NCBI RefSeq assembly: GCF_010389155.1
Contig: NC_057767.1
Coordinates: 23,385,723 to 23,449,722, forward strand
Reading direction: 5' to 3'
DNA length: 64,000 bases
Source: Erigeron canadensis
Lineage: Eukaryota > Streptophyta > Magnoliopsida > Asterales > Asteraceae
The notes under the pieces are model-generated. The model was not told the origin of the DNA. It saw nothing but the letters and a program-made list of their open reading frames with translations, and did not search any database. Positions within the stretch are counted from its first letter, which is position 1. Every line of letters begins with the position of its first letter. This document shows, one piece after another, positions 55,626 to 64,000 of the stretch. A program made the translations under genes and the position numbers.

Positions 55626-55973
55626 ATGGCATCCAAATCTCTTGTTATCCTTTTCTTATCTTTAATCGTCGGATCTGTCATCGCTCAGTCACCAACCGCC
55701 GCACCGACTGTTTCACCATCCGCCGCTCCCACCGCTACACCGCCGTCTCCCGTCGCAACTCCTCCGTCAACCGCCCCCGCCTCTACACCGACCGAATCTC
55801 CAATGGCTTCACCGCCTGCTCCACCTTCCCCATTCACACCTGCCGGATCTCCGAACCCGTCGATCGCTTCTACACCTACTGATTCACCTACTTCGTCACC
55901 ACCTAACGCCGCCGCTAGCTTGGCTGTTGGATCTGGATTTGTGGTTGCTTTAGCTGCTGCTTTGGTCATGTAG
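55626..55973 (+). CDS. Classical arabinogalactan protein (GPI-anchored)
   Basis: A 115-residue, intronless protein with the three parts of a classical AGP. Residues 1-20 are a signal peptide ending VGSVIA. Residues 21-94 are rich in Pro, Ala, Ser and Thr with many AP, SP and TP dipeptides, the context in which prolines are hydroxylated and loaded with arabinogalactan chains. Residues 98-115 form a hydrophobic tail (LAVGSGFVVALAAALVM) after small residues NAAAS, the signal for GPI attachment. The mature proteoglycan would sit at the outer plasma membrane and cell wall. The start AACAATGGC fits plant context and follows a CT/AG-rich 5' leader of about 90 bases. The first upstream TATA box is at 55502. 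The opposite-strand frame is only a shadow. The protein is intact with a normal stop. The exact AGP paralogue cannot be named from sequence alone. Confidence 0.93.
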   Translation: MASKSLVILFLSLIVGSVIAQSPTAAPTVSPSAAPTATPPSPVATPPSTAPASTPTESPMASPPAPPSPFTPAGSPNPSIASTPTDSPTSSPPNAAASLAVGSGFVVALAAALVM

Positions 55974-58154
55974 AGAAGTTGAGAAAAAGAGAGATCTGAT
56001 GAATTTGTTTTGTTACTTTTGTGTTTTTTTTTTTATTTGAATTTATTTTGTTATTATTTATTTATTTTTAGTTGTTGATTTTTAGGGTTTATTATTATTA
56101 TTGTATGTTTGGATTATTATGAATTTATGATGATGATATTGATACCACTGTTTATTTTGATTTAGTTGTGTTTTTATTATTATTTTTGATTTTTGAGATT
56201 TATTTGCTTTTTGGTTTGATTTATTTTTTTATTGTGCAAGTAAAGTGGTTATAGCATTGATAAACCTTTTTTTATTAAGCAACAAAAGTGCTTTGAAATT
56301 GTATATGATAAACAATGCTTTGTGTTTGTGTTGGTAATTTATTTACGACAGAATTGAAGTATTTGTTTTTACAGCTGAGATTATTATTTAGCAAAGTGTC
56401 AACTAATTAAGGTGAAACATTTTTTTAACATTGTTTTTAACGATCTATAAAGATTAATGTCTGCCATTTAACTTGCATCTGTGAAAGATAGTAGATAGAT
56501 AATGTTGGTAGCAAATATTAAGTTAGCAAAGATTAATGCTAACTGAGGGTGAATTACCAGTTTTAGTGGAAATTTACTGTCTTGAGACTAAATGCGGTAA
56601 AGTTGTAAGGGCTAATTACAAGAAAGTTTACATTGGATTGGAATTGATTTGAGATCTGTAATCTCAATTCTCATGTTCATCTTATGTCAGTTAGCATATA
56701 TTTTAAAACAATTGATGTTCAATGCACTTGAAATTTTAATTAATATCAATGAAAGGAAACAGATGTACGATACACTTTGCTATTTCCAACCTAAAGATCT
56801 TAAGATGTCATAACAGTAAGTGACATGTGTTATCTATTAATTTTTTTTTTTTTAATCTTGCCCCTTGATTTTTTTATTTGTCATAATTCAATAGTTAGGA
56901 GGATCTTTAGGCTATTTTATTATAAGGATCCAATCATTTTCCTAAATTAAATTATATAAATTGAATTAAATACTTTTTAATTAAATTAAAGTTAATATTA
57001 ATGAAAGGTAAACGTTGGATGAATCTTAAAGGTGAAGGATGAAGAGTTTGTGAATAGATGCATTTGAGGGAAAGAGGTGAGGAATGTCGTTTAGTATGAA
57101 ATACGATGTCGTTTGGGGGAAAGAGGTGTGAAGTGCAAGGAGGCCATGTGCAAATGCATCTTTATTTACTGTTGTTTGGACTTTTGGGCCATGTGATATG
57201 TTGTTTCTGCTCCATTCTTTATTTGGAGTTTTTTTCTGTTGAGGTTTTGGGTCCACTGACATATTTGTACTACAGATTCCAGCTATGAGCTATGTGTGTG
57301 TGTTATTTTTGTACTTTTTTGTTTTTATTTATTTTGTATTTTGTTTTTTAATACGAAATACAGTTGTGATATTTTTGTCTTTTGGTCATTGTGAATGGGC
57401 AATATTAATGTCTATGGTCTGAAGATCATTCATGCATAAGTTTTGAGCAAACAGGAATATGATCACTTTGGCCATAAATTGATCACAGTTGAGATCAGTT
57501 GAATCCTAGATTCAGGTGGCTTGAAGTATAAAAAAGATCAGTTGAATCACTTTGGCCATAAATTGGTCAGAAAATGATAATGAAATGCATTATCAAAAGT
57601 AGAATGGTTAATACTTGCCAAGAAATCATATGCATTTTATGTTTATCTTTTAATCCATCGGCCTTCTTTAATTTTTTAATCTTTTTCAGGTCATCATAAC
57701 TTTAATAGTTGTCTTTCAAGAGCATTCTTTTTTTTTTTTTTTTTTTACTAAAACAATAAACAATATTATTTTGGTAACAAAAAAAATAATTGAGAAGAGA
57801 CATTTGAACATTACGATGGCCTAAAATGAAAAGGGTGGAAAAAAAAATAATAATAATACAATGATCTAAAATGAAAAAACAGATAAAATTCAATGGTCTA
57901 AAAAACAAAATCAAAAAGTATATAAGTATTATAGCAATTAACCAATGATGAAAATTGTTGAGTCATATGTCATATACCTAATGTGTATATCAAAACAGAA
58001 AACAAACACCAGAATGTATCTATAGTGGAAAGGACCACTGGAAGAAACACTAGACACCCCAATAAGAGAATTTTGATGGAAGTGGAAAGGTTCTGGCATT
58101 GAATCAAATCAATGAGATTTAACTTCTTCCAAAAGTCGAAAGACATCACATCCT
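55974..58154. other. AGP 3' region and spacer
   Basis: The first ~300 bp are T-rich 3' UTR-like sequence. The rest is AT-rich spacer with a poly-T run near 57728-57746 and a duplicated word (atcactttggccataaattg at about 57462 and 57547). No gene was recognised. Confidence 0.55.
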
Positions 58155-58345
58155 ATTTTATCAATTTCGGTGAAATTTCGGTGGTATACCGGTTTTTGGT
58201 GGTGGAACATAATTTCGGTATTGAATTTCGCTTTAAATATCGTTTCCGAAATTTTTGGTGTTTATGACCGAAATACCACCGAAATTTCCGAAATTTGACC
58301 GAAATTTTCGAAATTTGACCAAAATTTCGGTGAATTCTGTTTCAG
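58155..58345. repeat. CCGAAATTTCGG repeats, left block
   Basis: Many copies of aatttcggtg / caccgaaatt in both directions with ataccggt words. A mirrored block lies at 61880-61955, so together they look like the ends of one foldback element whose interior is 58346-61879. Confidence 0.6.
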
Positions 58346-59574
58346 CACTTTCAGGTTTTATCTTTTACTCTTATTATGTATATATATATATACATATAAT
58401 ATGAGTTGTACTCAGAAGAAACCATAAAAAGTGGTGAAACCCAAGGGCTTGGATCAAAAGCAATCCACGACTCAGAATTTTTAAAAAAAAAAAAAAACAA
58501 CACGGAGAGGTAGTTTCGTCATTTGGCTTATTATTCCATTCCATACTCTTCTCAGCCCTAAAAAAAAAAACACACACACACACACATACAAATAGATCTC
58601 TTTCTCTCCCCCTCTTGGAAACTCATCAATAGCAACACCATTACCACCACCATGCGTTCAATCATAATGTCACAACCATCGTTGTCTCTGTTGTCGTCAT
58701 CATCTCCATCAGTCTACATCAATTGATCTTGAATATGTTAATAAACAATGGAAGATCTATTGAATATAAATAGATGACTTTTTTTATGTAAATTCGAAAT
58801 TTGTCATGTGATAATCCAATGTAATTAAATAACATGTGATTAGATATGTTCTAACATCTTGAATTTGTTAAATTTTATTAGTTATTTGATTAATTTTGTT
58901 GTTTGGTATAATATTGCCTATCAGGTGTTTGATAAAATGTCTAAACCAAAGTTTCTTATATATGATTTAGAATTAAATCACATTTGATTGATTATTGCAT
59001 ACAAGGTGTTTGATGAAATATCTAAACCAAAGTTTTTGATAATATGTTTACTTAATGTTCAGAATTTTGTAACTGTATGTGTAAAATCATATTTGAATTT
59101 TTATATAGATTCTATAGATTTGTGTTTTATAACTTTGTTTCTATAATCAAATTTGATTTTGTATTGAGGTTTTAGTTACCTGTGTTCTTATGTCTAGAAT
59201 CAAAAATTATTTTACGTATAAATTGTGAAAAACATATACAAAATCAAAAATGATTTTACGCATACATTGGGGAAAAACCTATACAAAATCGTATATGATT
59301 TTGTATAGCACATTGAGATAAGACCAAATGAGTTCTATACAAAGAAACCATTCAAAATCAAAATTGATTTTAAGAATAGAGTGTGAAAAAGCTATACATT
59401 CAGGTTTGTACGTTTTAAGGTATAAGTGTCTTTTTAAGACTATCTTGGTAAAATCAAAATTGATTTCACATGGATAATGTTAAAAATCTATGCAAAATCA
59501 TTTTTGATTTTATGCATACATTTTAGAAAAGTTGCATTCTAAAACTCTAAATGCTAAACCCTAAAATGCTAAAG

Positions 59575-60575
59575 CCTACAGTAGGGGGACGGATGTATAC
59601 GGTACACTTAGGGTTTAGCTAACCCTATGACTTCAAACCCTAAACCCTAAGCTAGCATGTAAAAACCCGGAAAATGATTTTACGCATACATTGGGGAAAA
59701 CCTATACAAAATCAAATGAGTTCCATACAAAGAAAACCATTCAAAATCAAATTTGATTTTAAGAATAGAGTGTGAAAAGGCTATACAAAATCATATATAA
59801 TTTTGTTCAAGTTTGTACATTTTAAGGTATAAGTGTCTTTTTAAGACTATCTGTGTAAAATAAAAATTGATTTCACATATATAATGTTAAAAATCAAGGC
59901 AAAATCATTTTTGATTTTATGCATACATTTTAGAAAAGTTGTATTATGACCCCTGAAATCTAAACCCTTGGGGGATAAAAGCTAATCCGAGGGGGGAGTG
60001 TGTCTCTTTTTTTTTTTTTTTTTTTTTTTTGTTTTTGTTTTTAATCATTTTTGTGTATATCAGTTTTGTTGTTCTCTCAGAAGATAAAATAGGTCAAAAA
60101 AAACTAAAATAACCTTCACTTAGGTAAAATATGAAATCAACTATTCAAAATAAAAAATGATTAGAAACCAAAATCAAAAACGATTTGACACATATATTTG
60201 GGAAAAACTCCATAGAGTGGGGGACGGATGTATACGGTACGCTTGCCTACAATTTCAAACCTTAAACCTTAAGCTACCATGTAAAAACCCGGGAAAATCT
60301 ATGCAAAATCATTTTTGATTTTATGTATACATTTTAGAAAAATTGCATTCTAAAACCGTAAATGTCAAACCCTAAAATGCTAAAGCCTACAGTGGGGGGA
60401 CGGATGTATACGGTACACTTAAGGGTTTAGGGTTTGAAGTCGTAGGGTTAGCCTAACCCTACGACTTCAAACCCTAAACCCTAAGCTACCGTGCAAAAAC
60501 CCGGGAAAATCTAAACCGTAAAATGCTAAAGCCTACAGTGGGGGAACGGATGTATATGGTACGCTTAAGGGTTTT
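59575..60575. repeat. gggggacggatgtata blocks with telomere-like words
   Basis: Four copies of a block reading ggggacggatgtatacggta (about 59583, 60211, 60396 and 60540). Three are followed by aaaccctaaaccctaa or its relics and an acccggg word. One copy has the telomere-like words in both orientations, forming a hairpin (60420-60485). Confidence 0.7.
60007..60032. repeat. Poly-T run
   Basis: About 24 consecutive T residues inside the palindrome array, near the centre of the foldback element. Confidence 0.8.
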
Positions 60576-61879
60576 GTGTAGGTTTCTTGATATGGACTAA
60601 CTTTGTTTTGTTTAATTGTACGCATAAAATCAAATTTGATTTTGTATAACTTTTTCACACTGTATGCGTAAAATCAATTTTGATTTTGAATAGGTTCTTT
60701 GTATGCAACTCATTTGTTTTGTGTCAATGTGAGCACAAAATCAAATATGAATTTGTATAGGTTTTTGAAACCATATGCGTAAAATCAAATTTGATTTTGT
60801 ATAAGTTTGACACCATATGCATAAAATCAAATTTGATTTTGAATACGTTTCTTGATATGGAACTCATTTGTTTTGTCTAAATTCTCTATACATAATCAAC
60901 TTTGATTCTATACATAAAGTTGTAAAAACAGAAATCATTAAAAATATCAACACATAATCAAATTTGATTGTAGACATATAGTCACAAACACACAGGTAAT
61001 TATATACTCAATACATAATCAAATTTGATTGTACAAACAAAGTTACAAAATCAAAATCTCTAAAATCTCTATACATAATCAAATTTGATTTTAGACATAA
61101 AGTTGCAAATTTGTTTATAGATATATAGTCACAAACACACGTGTAACTAAAAACTCAATACATCATCAAATTTGATTGCACAAACAAAGTTACAAAACAC
61201 AAATTTAACAAACTCAAATTTTAGAATAGTTCTATGTAGAATCGAGTATGATTGGCTGTACAATCAGTAAATACGTATATAACCAAATTTGATTTCGTAC
61301 ATACACTTTGGTTTAGACATTTCATTAAACACTTTGTGGGCAAAACTCATTATAAAAGTTTTAAACAACAACAACCAAAGATACAACTTCTTATCGTATG
61401 AAAAAACAAAAATAAGAGAAAAAACTACAAATCATAGATGAAAATGGTTTGTTTATCCATTTTTTATATAAAAAACATAAACTACATAAAATATCACTTT
61501 AATAATATCTAAAAGATCATCTTCCATTTGTTGTTGTTGCTAGTGATTTGAGATGAAGATCCAGATTGTAGTGGTGGTGGTGGCAGCGGTCGGATATGGT
61601 GGTGGTGGTGGTCACCGTCCAAGGAGGAGAAGAGAGAGAGAGAGAGACTGTGTGTGTGTGTGTGTGTTTTTTTTTATCAGGAGAAATGAGAAAAAGAAAA
61701 ATGGAAGATAAGGTTCTTTTTTTGGTGTAAATTACGAAAATTCCCCTCCGTGATTTATTTTTAATTAGGGGTAAATGTTAATCTTAACCATTGATGGGAA
61801 TGATCCAAGGGCTAAGATGAAGCCCTTGAGATTCATGGAAAATTAAGGATGTAAATGAACAAACACCTATATAATATTA

Positions 61880-61955
61880 TAATCACCGAAATACCACCGA
61901 AAATAACGATATTTCGTATACCGGTCCGTGACCGAAACACCGAAATTTATGTACT
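61880..61955. repeat. CCGAAATTTCGG repeats, right block
   Basis: Sequence ccgaaataccaccgaaa, tataccggtccgtgaccgaa and acaccgaaattta mirrors the left block at 58155-58345. Confidence 0.6.
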
Positions 61956-62385
61956 TAACTACTTAGATCACATTGTTATTTTTTTTAATCAGCTAGTATA
62001 AATTTTATTACCAAAGCTTTGGTGTCGAAGCAAGAACCAATTACATAAAGGCGGACTAATTGACCATAACGAGTAAGAGAAACCATATTTATTACTATGA
62101 CTAGAGACCCACATAAAGAGTAGAGTGAAAAACATCACTAAGTTAAAGCTTGACTAAAGATAAAATAATCAGACCAAATAAAACTTCATTCGTACGGAGG
62201 GCAAGACATTGTGATGCTAGGTCCGGTTGGATATTATAAGTTCAAATCGTTGTTACAATTTCGGGTATAAAAATACATATCATTAGCGATCTATAATGAT
62301 TCGAATAATCGATCATAACATGTGTAGCCAAAAAAAAATCGTAACCACTCGTGCATTCTTTAATGATTCGATCAATAATGCATCA
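61956..62385. other. Spacer before the second Tat-like copy
   Basis: No gene or bounded repeat was recognised. A TSD for the element starting at 62386 cannot be tested because its other end is outside the window. Confidence 0.4.
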
Positions 62386-64000
62386 TGATGACGTACCCAC
62401 CCAGACGTTGGCACGCAGGGTACACTCAAAAGATAAACTTCACTTTCGTCAAACAAGGAAATGATATATGTTTATCAAGAATCCTATATTTTGGGAAGGA
62501 AGATAACATCAAATCCCTTATTATCGGAAGTGATATGCTCGATACTAAAAACCCTACTTGGAGGGAAAGTCAAGAACCCCCTATAAATAAGGGGAAGCAT
62601 GGCTAGATCGATATAATCACATATACACACATTCGGCGTATAAGAGGCATAGCCTTACCAGAAGGGAACCGCCAAATAAAACCCACATTCACCCCCATTC
62701 CCTCGTTCTAGGTTACCGGATTGGCTGTACAAACAATTGGTGTCATCCGCGGGACACTCTCCAAACAGCAAAACCCACAAAATCTTTGTTTTCTCAAATC
62801 CTAAACCTAGAAAATGAACGAAGAAATTAGGCCGCCACCTGGTTTTGGTGAAGAAAGCATAGATCTGAACCAGAATCAGGGGGTACACCAATAACACCTT
62901 CCTCAGCAGGGGCAACACACGCCTCTACATCGGCTCAGCCTCAGGTCGATGAAGCATATATACAACAGAACCATGAAATTATCCTGAACACACTACGACG
63001 TCTCCAGGATGCATGGGTATTAAGAGGAAGAACGACCAATTTCGACGAAGCATATGATGAGCCAACAAAACAATGTTGCAGGTTCACAGGTTGCCACCTA
63101 GGAACAATGCAACACAGGGTTAAACACCAGGAGCAAAATAACCAGGGGTCGAACATCCAGGAACAAAGCAACCCAGGGTCAAACTCACAGAATAATGGTG
63201 GCCAAAATGTACAAAACACCCCCCAGGGAACACAAAATCCCGGGTCGGTAAATAACATTCGCCCACCACCTAGCTACAGCACTCCAGGACAACAATCTAG
63301 TATACCTGGGTATGTTCACCACTAGCAACATACTAATATTCCCCAGTATACAACAAATTCAGTATCACAAGGCAACACACAAGGTATGAATAACCCACAG
63401 TATTACAACCATGGAGCATTTACTCAGAATTTCCAGAGGCCAAATGCAGCAAGATACCAGCAAAACCCCCAAGGGCAAACAAACCAAGGTTTTCGAGTCA
63501 ACACCCAGGCAAGAACGTAAACTCATACCCAAGGTCCACACCCACAGAGCAATAATCAAACCTACGGAAACCAAGCAAACCAGACCATGCCACAAGCGCA
63601 AGCGGGTATTCCCCAGGGTCAATTTCAACAAGGATTCCAAATGTCGGGTCAAGTTCCAGGTCCACACTACCAAAACACAGGGTCTTAAGCGGCAAATACA
63701 GGTCAGGGTCATAACCAGCACTATTCAAATAATCAAGGCATTTATAACCAAAGGTATGAGCAATACTATCACGCTGGGGGACCAAACTTAAGCACCTACA
63801 GGACAAATGCTTGGGGACCAAACATGTACCAAACCCCACTAGTGTATCAATCAAACATACCTAGACCATTCAGCCTTAGTAGAATACCACCAAAGTCACC
63901 ATTCGCAGAATGGATAAGGAACCACCCGTTGCCAGCAAATATAAAATACCCAACCCATTTAGGAACTTACAATGGCAAAGACTATCCAGATGACTTCTTG
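62386..64000 (+). mobile_element. Second Tat-like element, 5' part, runs off window
   Basis: LTR at 62386-62735 (350 bp, starting TGATGACGTACC, ending GGCTGTACAAACA, TATA box tataaata at 62582-62589), PBS at 62736, then gag from 62814. It is the same family as 33428-53495 in opposite orientation. Many C-to-T and G-to-A differences from that copy are visible. Confidence 0.88.
62814..64000 (+). pseudogene. gag: Tat-like gag, partial
   Basis: ATG at 62814 (MNEEIRPPPGFGEESIDLNQ). The text follows the other copy: GATHASTSAQPQVDEAYIQ, a Gln/Asn-rich region (NNQGSNIQEQSNPGS), YSTPGQQSSIPGY, then the start of the capsid domain (SPFAEWIRNHPLPANIKYPT, HLGTYNGK) at the window edge. Frameshifts (near 62880 and 63500), a stop near 63325 and a TAA near 63687 break it. 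The rest lies beyond the window. Confidence 0.82.

Larger units (their letters stand above)
58973..61298. repeat. Array of AAAATCAAATTTGATTTT palindromes
   Basis: About 25 copies or close variants of AAAATCAAATTTGATTTT occur at irregular 40-100-bp steps (for example 59141, 59249, 59743, 60627, 60781, 60823, 61015, 61075). Many are joined to gtataggttt / aaacctatac words. Because the unit is its own reverse complement, the whole stretch could fold into many small hairpins. Confidence 0.8.
58438..61835. mobile_element. Long-TIR element with palindrome-filled core
   Basis: The left arm (cccaagggcttggatc, cacggagagg, a cacacacaca run, then tctctttctctcccc) is mirrored at the right (gatccaagggcta, ctccgtgatt, gtgtgtgtgt, gagagagagag). 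The core consists of the palindrome array annotated separately and four copies of a gggggacggatgtata block. No transposase is seen. Boundaries are approximate. Confidence 0.6.

Noticed and set aside
55685..55969. Long minus-strand frame opposite the AGP gene
   Set aside because: It is the mirror of Pro/Ala/Ser/Thr codons; the plus strand has the signal peptide, GPI tail, TATA box and start context.

Overview
The window is plant nuclear DNA: introns, TATA boxes, tRNA-derived SINEs, Ty1/copia and Ty3/gypsy retrotransposons, Helitrons and many MITEs in an AT-rich background. It fits a eudicot with a TE-rich genome. The daisy family is my guess from the look of the elements and is not proven here. 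Only one convincing intact host gene is present, a small classical arabinogalactan protein (AGP) gene at 55626-55973 (+). Nearly everything else is mobile DNA in various stages of decay.

Layout. 1-14.4 kb: AT-rich spacer with a truncated U6 snRNA pseudogene, at least four short non-autonomous Helitrons, several MITEs and a SINE with a 17-bp target duplication (TSD). 14.58-16.67 kb: C-terminal half of a Helitron PIF1-like helicase (minus strand, broken). A copia element (16672-25581, TSD ttcat) is inserted in it, and the reverse transcriptase of that copia element holds two solo gypsy LTRs in opposite orientation only 12 bp apart (20660-22235 and 22248-23746). 26.8-29.06 kb: four MITEs end to end, separated by TA tracts. 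30.2-33.3 kb: two more Helitrons, a long-TIR element and a SINE.

33.4-53.5 kb is a Russian-doll nest. The outer element (33428-53495, minus, TSD actcc) is a Tat-like gypsy element with gag and protease but no RT or integrase, plus an antisense ORF. That antisense ORF is cut in two by a 15-kb Athila-like element (34423-49403, TSD attgc). The pol of the Athila-like element is in turn split by a 2.4-kb solo LTR (38704-41118, TSD tgaag). 53.5-58.1 kb holds the AGP gene and its flanks. 58.1-61.95 kb is a foldback-like element filled with palindromic repeats. A second copy of the Tat-like family enters at 62386 (+) and runs off the window.

The most unusual signal is a set of GC-rich palindromes (GCGNCGC core) in three LTR types and in the env-like leader of the Athila-like element. 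They occur mostly as pairs with fixed centre spacing (20-22 bp or 29-30 bp) and, in the LTRs, end 36-55 bp before a TATA box. The leader of the env-like ORF also carries a start codon followed directly by a GTAAGT splice donor, suggesting a separately promoted, spliced transcript.
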